Shown: positions 44,130 through 52,124 of the stretch, piece after piece | Numbering within the stretch: position 1 is the first letter of the stretch | How the letters are laid out: every line of letters starts with the position of its first letter | Assembly: GCA_964600385.1 (NCBI GenBank) | Contig: CAZRJC010000002.1 | Location: forward strand, 137,141-201,140 | Origin: DMER64 sp964600385 | Lineage (GTDB): Bacteria; Bacteroidota; Bacteroidia; Bacteroidales; UBA932 | Direction: 5' to 3' | DNA length: 64,000 nt | Program-made: the position numbers and the translations under genes | Notes under the pieces: model-generated | What the model was told of the DNA's origin: nothing | Seen by the model: only the letters and a program-made list of their open reading frames with translations | The model's database searches: none

Positions 44130-46487
44130 ATGAAGGAAAACACAAAGAAAAAAATTTGCAAATGGTTGTGGATAATTGTATTGGCTCTCGTTGGGATAGG
44201 GTTCCTAATGCTGTTTCTTGTGGGTGCATTTGCAGACATCCCCTCGTTCAGGGTTCTTGAGAACCCAAAAAACAACCTGGCTACCGAACTCATCTCAGAA
44301 GACGGTGTAGTTATAGCTACTTTTCATATAGAAAACCGTTCCTATGTTCAATACGAAGACCTGCCGCAATCGTTGAAAGATGCTGTACTGGCTACGGAAG
44401 ATATTCGGTTTTACAGGCATTCCGGGATTGATTTCCGTGCTTTAGCCCGCGTAGCCGTAAAATCTATCATTTTGGGTCAAAGCCGTTCGGGAGGAGGGAG
44501 CACTTTAACCCAGCAATTGGCCAAAACTCTGTATCCGCGCGACACTGTTTCCTATGGTTTCCCGGGAGCCAATGCGGTTAAAATGGTGGCGACAAAAATG
44601 AAAGAATGGATCACTGCTGCTAAGATAGAGCGAAACTATACAAAGGAAGAGATTCTTACCATGTATCTCAATTCCATATTCTTTGGCAGTAATGCGTATG
44701 GTATACGTACGGCTTCCTATACGTTTTTTGATAAACATCCTTCGCAACTGAGCGCAGAGGAGGCGGCCACTCTGGTGGGGATGGTGAATAAACCCACACG
44801 ATTTAATCCGGTGATCAATTATGAATCATCACTGGCGCGGCGGAACCATGTCATATCCCAAATGAGGAAATATGATTTTCTTACTTCTAAGGAAGCCGAT
44901 TCTCTTAAAACGCTTCCCATAGTACTCAATTATACTACACAGGATCATAACGCCGGTCTTGCTCCCTATTTCAGAGATATGTTGCGCAGGGTTATGAGTG
45001 CCCGGGAGCCGAATTCCAGAAATTATACCTATAGAGAAGATTATGAGGCGGACCTTGATCTGTGGGAGAACGATCCCCTCTACGGATGGTTGAATAAGAA
45101 CCTGAAGCCGGATGGCACGATGTACGATCTGGACCGGGACGGCCTTAAAATCTATACTACCATAAATGCCCGTATGCAACTCTATGCCCAGCAGGCAGTG
45201 GAAGAACATTTGGGTACTTATCTCCAGCCTACTTTTGACAGGGAGTTGCGTTATAAAAATCACAAACCTTTTTCCAACGATGTCCCGGAAAACCTTCGTG
45301 AATCCATTCTCAGGCAGGCTATGCGCTGGAGCGACCGATACAGGAATATGGCGGCAGAAGGGGCCGATGAAAAGGAAATATCCAAGGCATTCAATACTAA
45401 GGTTCCCATGCGGGTTTTCTCCTGGAAGGGCAAATCCGGAATGCATGCAATAGACACGGTCCTCTCTCCCATGGACTCCATCCTGCATTACAAATCTATA
45501 ATGCGGGGTGCACTTATGGCCATGGAGCCCGAGACCGGTCATGTAAAGGCCTATGTGGGCGGACCCAATTACCGCTATTTCAAATACGATAATGCGCGCC
45601 AGGGGCGCAGGCAGGTGGGCTCGACAATAAAGCCGTTCCTTTATTCCCTTGCCATGCAGGAAGGCTATACGCCATGCGATTACGTAATGAATGTACCGCA
45701 GACTTTTATTCTGTCCGATACCACCTGGACACCCGAGAGTACAGACAAGCCCGAATGGATCGGACGACAGGTCACGTTAAAATGGGGTTTGACAAAGAGC
45801 AGTAATAACATATCGGCCTACCTTATGAAACAATTCGGTCCCGAAGCCATGGTGGCCATGTGCCATAAACTGGGAATAAAGAGCTTTCTCGATCCCGTGG
45901 TTTCTCTTTGCCTCGGCCCGGCCGATCTTCGTCTTTTCGAAATGGTAGGGGCCTATAACACTTTTGCCAACAAAGGGGTCCACGTAGAACCATTTCTGGT
46001 TTCCCGTATTGAAGACAGCAGTGGCAACCTGCTGGGCACTTTCACTCCGCGCAAGAGAGAGGCCATAGGGGAGAAAACGGCTTTTTTAATGATAAACCTG
46101 CTGCAGGGAGTCGTTAACGAAGGAACAGCTATAAGAATCAGAGCCTTATACCTGCCCCAAGGGGCTGTAGCCGGTAAAACAGGCACAACCAACGATCAGG
46201 CCGACGGATGGTTTATGGGTATAACACCCAAACTGACGGCTGGTGTATGGGTAGGAGCCGAGGACCGTCAGGTGCATTTTGAATCGCTGACACTGGGTGG
46301 CGGATCCAATATGGCGTTACCTATCTGGGGTATTTTTATGAAGAAAATAATGAACGATCCTTCTCTTGGTTTTTCTGAAAATGACACATTCCTCATGCCT
46401 CCCGGTTTTGACATATCGCTCAATTGCGACGGATCGGACGAAGATACCGGATATTCGGAACAACATGACGAAGGCTTTTTTAATTAA
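44130..46487 (+). CDS. mrcA: Penicillin-binding protein 1A (bifunctional transglycosylase/transpeptidase)
   Basis: A 785-residue class A PBP. A membrane anchor at about 11-33 is followed by the GT51 glycosyltransferase (AVLATEDIRFYRHSGIDFRAL with catalytic Glu, SGGGSTLTQQLAKTLYPR, KEEILTMYLNSIFFGSNAYGI) and the transpeptidase: SxxK in QVGSTIKPFLY, SxN in KSSNNISAYL, KTG in VAGKTGTTNDQADGWFMG. Length and order are normal. ddl follows after 2 nt and prmC overlaps ddl, forming a small operon. Confidence 0.96.
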   Translation: MKENTKKKICKWLWIIVLALVGIGFLMLFLVGAFADIPSFRVLENPKNNLATELISEDGVVIATFHIENRSYVQYEDLPQSLKDAVLATEDIRFYRHSGIDFRALARVAVKSIILGQSRSGGGSTLTQQLAKTLYPRDTVSYGFPGANAVKMVATKMKEWITAAKIERNYTKEEILTMYLNSIFFGSNAYGIRTASYTFFDKHPSQLSAEEAATLVGMVNKPTRFNPVINYESSLARRNHVISQMRKYDFLTSKEADSLKTLPIVLNYTTQDHNAGLAPYFRDMLRRVMSAREPNSRNYTYREDYEADLDLWENDPLYGWLNKNLKPDGTMYDLDRDGLKIYTTINARMQLYAQQAVEEHLGTYLQPTFDRELRYKNHKPFSNDVPENLRESILRQAMRWSDRYRNMAAEGADEKEISKAFNTKVPMRVFSWKGKSGMHAIDTVLSPMDSILHYKSIMRGALMAMEPETGHVKAYVGGPNYRYFKYDNARQGRRQVGSTIKPFLYSLAMQEGYTPCDYVMNVPQTFILSDTTWTPESTDKPEWIGRQVTLKWGLTKSSNNISAYLMKQFGPEAMVAMCHKLGIKSFLDPVVSLCLGPADLRLFEMVGAYNTFANKGVHVEPFLVSRIEDSSGNLLGTFTPRKREAIGEKTAFLMINLLQGVVNEGTAIRIRALYLPQGAVAGKTGTTNDQADGWFMGITPKLTAGVWVGAEDRQVHFESLTLGGGSNMALPIWGIFMKKIMNDPSLGFSENDTFLMPPGFDISLNCDGSDEDTGYSEQHDEGFFN

Positions 46488-46489
46488 TA

Positions 46490-47497
46490 ATGAATATAGC
46501 GCTGGTTTACGGAGGTGACTCCTCCGAGAGAGACATTTCACGTCTTAGCGGGAAAAATATTGCATCCCATCTTTCTAAAGAAAAGTATATTGTATATGAA
46601 ATAAATCTCCATGGCAATTCATGGACTTTGCAGGCTGTTAATGAAACAGACGTAGCACCGGCAGAAATTGATAAAAACGATTTCTCTCTGTGCTACCGGG
46701 AAAAGAAGGTCTGTTTTGATGTGGTATTGGTCATGATACACGGCACACCGGGGGAAAACGGGATCTTTACATCTTACCTGGAGATGCTTGGCATTCCTCA
46801 TACCGCATGTCCGGCAAGGGTTGGCCTGCTTACTTTCGACAAATTTGCCTGTAAATCGTTTTTGCGTCAGGCCGGGGTGAAGATGGCTCCCGAGGTAAGG
46901 CTTACCTTGAAGAATAAGGATACGGCATGGACAGACCTGGCTCTTGAAAAACTCGGACCTTTGCCCTGGTTTGTCAAACCCAATGCAGCCGGTTCGAGCT
47001 TTGGAGTATCGCGCGTGGACCGTATGGAAGATCTGTCTGCTGCTATTGAAGCTGCTTTCCGCGAAGACAATACAGTGCTGGTAGAACAATATATCAAAGG
47101 GCGGGAACTTACTAACGGTATTATGAAAACGGCACAGAGGGAATTCCTGTTGCCCGTTACCGAGATAATCCCTCATTCTCATTGCAGTTTTTTCAATTAC
47201 GAGGCAAAATACAATGGGGCTTCCGCCGAGGTGACACCGGCCGAAATTCCCGTTGCCATGGCAGATAAAATAAGGGAAATATCTTCCTTTATTTACGATT
47301 ATCTTTTGTGCACCGGCGTTGTGCGGATAGATTACATTGCCAGCGGAGAAGATGTTTACTTTCTGGAAGTGAATACAATCCCGGGGATGACTAAAAGGAG
47401 CCTTGTCCCTCAGCAAATAGAAGCAGCCGGCATGACAATGGAAGATTTCCTGGATGAACTCATCTGCTCAGCCATAAATGAACATAAGAGATCTTAA
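46490..47497 (+). CDS. ddl: D-alanine--D-alanine ligase
   Basis: A 335-residue ATP-grasp ligase that makes the D-Ala-D-Ala dipeptide for peptidoglycan. Recognised: IALVYGGDSSERDISRLSG, MIHGTPGENGIFTSYLEMLGIP, FVKPNAAGSSFGVSRV (ATP-binding), VLVEQYIKGRELTNGI and FLEVNTIPGMTKRSLVPQQ (Mg and active site). It lies with its pathway neighbour mrcA. The prmC start lies inside its last 20 bases. Confidence 0.96.
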   Translation: MNIALVYGGDSSERDISRLSGKNIASHLSKEKYIVYEINLHGNSWTLQAVNETDVAPAEIDKNDFSLCYREKKVCFDVVLVMIHGTPGENGIFTSYLEMLGIPHTACPARVGLLTFDKFACKSFLRQAGVKMAPEVRLTLKNKDTAWTDLALEKLGPLPWFVKPNAAGSSFGVSRVDRMEDLSAAIEAAFREDNTVLVEQYIKGRELTNGIMKTAQREFLLPVTEIIPHSHCSFFNYEAKYNGASAEVTPAEIPVAMADKIREISSFIYDYLLCTGVVRIDYIASGEDVYFLEVNTIPGMTKRSLVPQQIEAAGMTMEDFLDELICSAINEHKRS

Positions 47498-48338
47498 ATC
47501 AATTGCCCGTGAACGGATAGGGAATGTATATGAACAGCCTGAACTGCGTTTTGTGGTCCACGCCCTGTTAAGACACATTGCCGGCGTTCCGCCTTATTGG
47601 TACCACACAGAAGAAGATTATGTTTTTTCCCCACAGGCCAGTGTTGCCCTTGAAAGAGCGGTTGTTTTGCTGTCTGAGGGTGTTCCCCTCCAATACGTAA
47701 CCGGAGTTGTGGAATTTGGAGATTGTCTGATCTCTGTGAATCCCGCGGTTTTGATACCCAGGCCCGAGACGGAAAACTTGTTGCGTCTGGCATCGCCCTG
47801 CAAGGGCCGTATCCTCGATGCCTGTACAGGGAGCGGATGTCTTGCCGTGGCTTTAAAATCGGGCGATCCGCAAAATGAGGTATTCGCGTGCGACCTGAGC
47901 TCAGCGGCGCTCGAGACAGCCTCTGAGAATGCTGCCGTCAATAACGCTGAGGTTACCTTCTTTTGTACCGATATTACTTGTGTCGCCAGAGCCGTGGAAG
48001 ATGCTTCCGAAGCTGGCATCATTCCCGGAACTTTAGATCTGCTCATAAGTAATCCGCCGTATGTTACAGAAAAAGAAAAAACGCTGATGAAAGAGCGGGT
48101 TTTGCATCATGAACCTCATATGGCCCTTTTTGTGCCGGATGACGATCCGCTTTGTTTCTACAGGGCACTTTCACAAATTGGGATGCACCTGCTTGGGAAA
48201 AATGGGAAAATGTGGCTGGAAATCAATGAGTCATACAGTGAACAGGTAAGGGATCTGCTTCTGCGTGACCAATACGCCAATGTAACGGTGCTTAAAGATT
48301 TTTGTGATAAACCAAGATTTATTGAGGCTGCCCGGTAG
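47478..48338 (+). CDS. prmC: Peptide chain release factor N5-glutamine methyltransferase
   Basis: A 286-residue enzyme that methylates the GGQ glutamine of release factors. An N-terminal helical domain is followed by PRPETENLL, SAM motif ILDACTGSGCLAVALKSG and the catalytic NPPY in LLISNPPYVTEKEK. The ATG at 47478 overlaps the end of ddl by 20 nt. The usual MNIRDLKSIA-type start fits. Followed by the intergenic region that holds the trp leader. Confidence 0.94.
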   Translation: MNIRDLKSIARERIGNVYEQPELRFVVHALLRHIAGVPPYWYHTEEDYVFSPQASVALERAVVLLSEGVPLQYVTGVVEFGDCLISVNPAVLIPRPETENLLRLASPCKGRILDACTGSGCLAVALKSGDPQNEVFACDLSSAALETASENAAVNNAEVTFFCTDITCVARAVEDASEAGIIPGTLDLLISNPPYVTEKEKTLMKERVLHHEPHMALFVPDDDPLCFYRALSQIGMHLLGKNGKMWLEINESYSEQVRDLLLRDQYANVTVLKDFCDKPRFIEAAR

Positions 48339-48357
48339 TACGTACGTAATTTTTACT

Positions 48358-48365
48358 TATATTTG
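48358..48365 (+). promoter_or_regulatory. -7 box for the trp leader and trpB
   Basis: TATATTTG, a consensus match, ends 9 nt before the ATG of the leader peptide. No -33 TTG is seen at 19-21 nt. Confidence 0.6.
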
Positions 48366-48374
48366 CTCTACTAT

Positions 48375-48449
48375 ATGAAAAGAAATTCTATGATCAACAG
48401 ATGGTGGTGGCACGGAAAAGAAATTTCCCGCGTCGCATCTGTGGCATAG
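48375..48449 (+). CDS. trpL: Trp leader peptide (attenuator), 24 residues
   Basis: ATG 48375 to TAG 48447-48449 encodes MKRNSMINRWWWHGKEISRV plus ASVA. Three tandem UGG codons occupy 48402-48410. It lies between the promoter and an intrinsic terminator upstream of trpB, the classic position of a leader peptide that reports tryptophanyl-tRNA charging. A ribosome stalled on the UGG codons would cover the 5' arm of a weak hairpin at 48413-48430 and leave 48429-48437 free to pair with 48486-48493. Confidence 0.88.
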   Translation: MKRNSMINRWWWHGKEISRVASVA

Positions 48450-48493
48450 CATAGATAACATTATCATTAATTTAATCTGCCCTCTTGCACGCG
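48413..48493 (+). promoter_or_regulatory. Antiterminator and protector segments of the trp attenuator
   Basis: CGGAAA (48413-48418) can pair with TTTCC(C)G (48424-48430). CGCGT(C)GCA (48429-48437) can pair with TGCACGCG (48486-48493) in 8 base pairs with one bulged C. The second pairing uses bases from both arms of the terminator at 48480-48508, so the two structures exclude each other. Confidence 0.7.
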
Positions 48494-48508
48494 CGAGAGG
48501 GTTTTTTT
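48480..48508 (+). terminator. Attenuator terminator before trpB
   Basis: CCCTCTTGC and GCGAGAGGG form a 9-bp stem with one T-G pair and a 4-base loop (ACGC), followed by seven T. It ends 32 nt before the trpB ATG and lies downstream of the leader peptide stop. Confidence 0.88.
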
Positions 48509-48540
48509 GTGCCTAACCCAAATAATTAAACATCAATATT

Positions 48541-49836
48541 ATGAAAACAACCAAAAAATTTGTTCTCCCCGATCATGAGATCCCTATGGCATGGTATAAT
48601 GTACTTGCCGATCTCCCGTCTTTGCAACCCATGTTGAATCCCGGTACTAAAGAGCCTTTGAAACCCTTCGAATTGGAACCAATATTTGCCAAGGGCCTGA
48701 TAGAACAGGAATTCTCAAAAGAGCGATGGATAGAGATCCCGGATGAAGTCAGAACACTTTATAAGATATACCGTCCTACACCTCTGGTACGTGCCAGCGG
48801 GCTGGAAAAAGCATTAGATACACCTGCCCGTATCTATTTCAAGAACGAAAGCGTATCGCCGGTGGGGTCCCACAAATTGAATACGGCCCTTCCTCAGGCA
48901 TATTACAATAAGATTCAGGGCATAAAACATCTGACAACCGAAACGGGAGCCGGCCAGTGGGGATCTGCTATTTGCATTGCCGCAAAACACTTTGGTATTG
49001 ATGTAGAGGTTTTTATGGTTCGTTTAAGTTACAACCAGAAACCTCACAGGAAAATTGTGATGCAAACTTACGGTGGTAAAGTTCTACCTTCTCCAAGCGA
49101 CACCACCCAGGCCGGACGTAAATTCCTGGCCGAACACCCCAACACGCCCGGATCCCTGGGAATGGCTATATCTGAAGCATGCGAAAGAGCCGTAAGCCAG
49201 CCCGATACGCGTTATACGCTGGGCAGTGTGCTGAACCATGTAATGCTTCATCAGACCATCATAGGATTGGAAGCGGAACGCCAGTTTGAGATGGCTCAGG
49301 ACTATCCGGATACCATTATCGGATGTTTTGGAGGAGGCTCCAACTTTGGAGGAATCAGTCTCCCGTTCCTGCGCCACCAATTGGCCGGTAAAAAGAAATT
49401 CGATTTCATTGCTGCCGAAAGCACCGGATGCCCCAAACTCACAAAAGGCGAATTTCGTTACGATTACGGCGATACGGCCGGAATGACTCCGCTTATTCCC
49501 ATGTACACTTTGGGATGTGATTACGAACCGGCTGCCATTCATGCCGGGGGATTGCGTTATCACGGTGCTGGCGCTATAATGAGCCAGTTAATTAAAGATA
49601 AAATCGTTCGCGCCATTGATATAGATCAGCATGAATGTTTCCAGGTGGGTGAATTGTTTGCAAAAAGTGAGGGCATAATCCCTGCACCCGAATCTACTCA
49701 CGCTATTGCCGCAACAATAAGGGAAGCTTTGAAAGCCAAGGAATCAGGGGAAGAAAAAGTCATTCTCTTCAACCTCTCGGGACACGGATTGCTTGATCTT
49801 TCCGCCTATGAAGATTACCTTAACGGGAAGCTTTAA
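48541..49836 (+). CDS. trpB: Tryptophan synthase beta chain, TrpB2 type
   Basis: A 431-residue PLP enzyme that makes tryptophan from indole and serine. It is the long TrpB2 form, with an N-terminal extension (DHEIPMAWYNVLADLPSLQP) absent from TrpB1. Key features: the PLP lysine in SPVGSHKLNTALPQAYY, TETGAGQWGSA, the phosphate cup CFGGGSNFGG and the C-terminal FNLSGHGLLDLSAYEDYL. It is a single gene, without trpA or other trp genes, behind its own Trp attenuator. TrpB2 enzymes often act as indole-salvage synthases. The 3' end overlaps the C26 gene by 17 bp. Confidence 0.95.
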   Translation: MKTTKKFVLPDHEIPMAWYNVLADLPSLQPMLNPGTKEPLKPFELEPIFAKGLIEQEFSKERWIEIPDEVRTLYKIYRPTPLVRASGLEKALDTPARIYFKNESVSPVGSHKLNTALPQAYYNKIQGIKHLTTETGAGQWGSAICIAAKHFGIDVEVFMVRLSYNQKPHRKIVMQTYGGKVLPSPSDTTQAGRKFLAEHPNTPGSLGMAISEACERAVSQPDTRYTLGSVLNHVMLHQTIIGLEAERQFEMAQDYPDTIIGCFGGGSNFGGISLPFLRHQLAGKKKFDFIAAESTGCPKLTKGEFRYDYGDTAGMTPLIPMYTLGCDYEPAAIHAGGLRYHGAGAIMSQLIKDKIVRAIDIDQHECFQVGELFAKSEGIIPAPESTHAIAATIREALKAKESGEEKVILFNLSGHGLLDLSAYEDYLNGKL

Positions 49837-50608
49837 TCAGGTCCAGGAATAGCGGCAGGAATGTATCGTCGCCGGCCGATATGAGGCCTTCGGGATGAAA
49901 TTGCACCCCTATCACATGGGGATTGCTTTTCATTTCGATGGCCTCGACTATTCCGTCTTTAGCGCAGGCAGACACTACAAAACCCGGAGCTACGTCTTTT
50001 ACGGCCTGGTGGTGGTAAGAATTTACAGACAGTTTACCGGACCCGGCCACATCGGCCCCCAGGATTTCATACAGACGGCTGCCTTTTGTAATGGAAATAG
50101 AATGTGAGCCGTACTCACGCGGTGCATTTTGCCGGTGCTTGACCGGATTTTTGGCCTTCGCCTGTGAGGGGATGTCCTGATATAAAGTGCCTCCGAAAGC
50201 CACATTCATTATCTGCTGGCCACGGCATATTCCCAACACCGGAATACCCCGGGCCACAGCGGCCCTTACCAGATGAATATCAAAAAAGTCGCGAACAGGT
50301 ACAATTCCGCCCATGGCCGGGATGGGTTCCTCCCCGAACCACTTCAAAGGGTCAATATCTTCTCCGCCGGTAAGAATAAGTCCGTCAATAGATTCAACCA
50401 TACGCTGAATAACCTGGGGATTGTCCGTAACCGGCAATATGACCGGAATGCCGCCGGCTCTCTGAACCGCCAGGATATAGGTATTGGGGACATTGCATTC
50501 GCCCGATTCATAAGTTGCTGAAAGCCCTATGACCGGCATTTTTTCCTGGGCGCCCGAAGAAATGGGAAACAGCGTAACCAGAAGATAAAGAATTAATGTT
50601 CGTTTCAT
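49820..50608 (-). CDS. Exported class I glutamine amidotransferase-like hydrolase (peptidase C26 family)
   Basis: A 262-residue protein of the gamma-glutamyl-GABA hydrolase (PuuD) family. The catalytic cysteine is in VLGICRGQQIMNVAFGG, and the His-Glu pair in VIGVQFHPEGL; GLILTGGEDIDPLKW is the family's glycine-rich loop. Unlike cytoplasmic PuuD, it has a signal peptide (about 1-20, LILYLLVTLFPISSGAQ), so it should act in the periplasm on gamma-glutamyl compounds. It overlaps the upstream serine hydrolase gene by ATGA, which suggests joint action on a peptide substrate (inference). Confidence 0.87.
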   Translation of the reverse strand: MKRTLILYLLVTLFPISSGAQEKMPVIGLSATYESGECNVPNTYILAVQRAGGIPVILPVTDNPQVIQRMVESIDGLILTGGEDIDPLKWFGEEPIPAMGGIVPVRDFFDIHLVRAAVARGIPVLGICRGQQIMNVAFGGTLYQDIPSQAKAKNPVKHRQNAPREYGSHSISITKGSRLYEILGADVAGSGKLSVNSYHHQAVKDVAPGFVVSACAKDGIVEAIEMKSNPHVIGVQFHPEGLISAGDDTFLPLFLDLIKASR

Positions 50609-52092
50609 TTGGCGGCCCTCCAGAGACCCATGTTTTCGTCTTGGCCCAGGTCGAGATCGAAGGTAACAACGTCTCCTTCCATAATGAATTTCAGTTTAAA
50701 ACCAGCTCCTCCCGAACGGAATCCAAAACTGTGGGCATTTATGTGAGTTAATTTATGTTTGCGGTTTGGCCAGCTTTCCGGCCCCAAAGTGATATACAAG
50801 TCGCCTCCTTCCAGGGTGATGAACGCTTCGCCCAGGCATTGGTGACGGTACTTGCCCACGTATTGTCCGTAGGGAGCCGATACCTCCTTTCCCTCAAGAG
50901 CCTTGGCAGCTGCTTCTTTATCCGCCTTATTTTTATTCTCTTCCAGGTATTTCTTCAGATATTCCTGGCTGTAATCTGTATAAGGCAGGTTCATGTAGTG
51001 GTCAATAATGTGGCGCATAATGGCATAACGCGGATCGGAAGGGGGCTCGCAGTTACTCAGCCACATCATGCCCAGGTTCAATTCAGGCACATAAGCACAT
51101 AAAGCGGTGAAGCCCCATGTGGTCCCGGTGTGGAAGTATACCCTGTAATGATTGTTCTGCTCAACAAACCAGCAGGGCGCATAAACAGTGGTTTTGCTAT
51201 GGTTTTGCGATGTGATGAGTTGTCCCTTGTGCAGGTATTCCATGGAGGATGGCTGCAGAAGAGTTTTCCCGTCGAGAGTTCCGTTTGAAAGATGAAACCG
51301 GCACCACTGCAGCATATCGGTAACCGTGGAGCTGATACTGCCGGCAGGGCCGATAACCGTCATCCAGTGCAGGGCCTGTTCCTCTCCTTCCATTGGAGTG
51401 GTGCGGATGGCCCCGTCACGATATACCGTTTCATGGGGCGTATTTCCTTCTGCAGCGCTTGTGAATCCCGGTTCATTAACGAACGTACGGGTCATGCCCA
51501 GGGGATCAAAAATCCGTTCCTGCAGGTTTTCTTCCCAGCTTTTCCCGGTAACCGATTCAATAATCCTCTGCGCTACCAGAAATACGATATTGTTGTAAGC
51601 GTAGGTAGTTCTTGGACTGGTGGCGAACGGCATGTATTTTATCATGTCAAAGACATCATCCCTGTCGTAACCCAGGCAGGGAATATAAGTTCCGCCCTGC
51701 GAGGGGAGGCCTGTCCGGTGAAGAAACAAGTCGCGCACTTGCAGGTTATCGGTAAGCCAGGGATCGGACATTTCAAATTCAAGCAGATACATTTTCACAG
51801 GGTCTTCCCATCTGACCAGGCTGTCTTCTACCATCATGGCCATTAATGTGGCTGTAAACGACTTGGTCACAGACCCAATTTGAAATACTGTGTTTGCATC
51901 CACAACCTGTCCGCCTCCCTTGAGTTTTTCGCCAAACCCTTCCGCCATGACCACTTTATCGTCTTTAATGACAGCCAGCGCAGAACCGACAATATTCCAG
52001 TCTTTTGCCACTTTTTTTGCGTAGGTGGCAAAGTCCTGTGCCATCAGCAGTGAAGGCAGCAGGAGAAGAATAATCAATAAACGTTTTTTCAT
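50605..52092 (-). CDS. Exported serine hydrolase (class C beta-lactamase/PBP4* family) with C-terminal DUF3471
   Basis: A 495-residue exported protein with a signal peptide (about 1-18). The beta-lactamase-like fold has SxxK in IGSVTKSFTAT, YxN in TYAYNN and the third motif HTGTTWG. The C-terminal 110 residues (SAPYGQYVGKYRHQCLGEAFITLEGGDLYITLG) form a lipocalin-like DUF3471 domain. Such enzymes are D-amino-acid peptidases or esterases rather than resistance enzymes. The start at ATG 52092 lies 4 nt after a -7 box, so the mRNA is likely leaderless. Confidence 0.88.
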   Translation of the reverse strand: MKKRLLIILLLLPSLLMAQDFATYAKKVAKDWNIVGSALAVIKDDKVVMAEGFGEKLKGGGQVVDANTVFQIGSVTKSFTATLMAMMVEDSLVRWEDPVKMYLLEFEMSDPWLTDNLQVRDLFLHRTGLPSQGGTYIPCLGYDRDDVFDMIKYMPFATSPRTTYAYNNIVFLVAQRIIESVTGKSWEENLQERIFDPLGMTRTFVNEPGFTSAAEGNTPHETVYRDGAIRTTPMEGEEQALHWMTVIGPAGSISSTVTDMLQWCRFHLSNGTLDGKTLLQPSSMEYLHKGQLITSQNHSKTTVYAPCWFVEQNNHYRVYFHTGTTWGFTALCAYVPELNLGMMWLSNCEPPSDPRYAIMRHIIDHYMNLPYTDYSQEYLKKYLEENKNKADKEAAAKALEGKEVSAPYGQYVGKYRHQCLGEAFITLEGGDLYITLGPESWPNRKHKLTHINAHSFGFRSGGAGFKLKFIMEGDVVTFDLDLGQDENMGLWRAAK

Positions 52093-52096
52093 ATAG

Positions 52097-52120
52097 TAAA
52101 GGTATAAAAATTTATCTTTG
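52097..52120. promoter_or_regulatory. Divergent -7 boxes in a 32-bp gap, serine hydrolase / radA
   Basis: TAAAGGTA (52097-52104, minus-strand TACCTTTA) and TATCTTTG (52113-52120) face outward with 8 bp between. Each ends exactly 4 nt before its start codon (52092 and 52125). Only 32 bp lie between the two start codons. Confidence 0.6.
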
Positions 52121-52124
52121 TATT

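Noticed and set aside
44036..44293. 86-codon upstream extension of topA
   Set aside because: It crosses the promoter and start of mrcA, and topoisomerase I proteins begin at the VIVESPAKAKTI segment as the ATG at 44035 gives.
44829..45542. 237-codon minus-strand frame over mrcA
   Set aside because: It lies across the conserved PBP1A linker and transpeptidase; no protein features.
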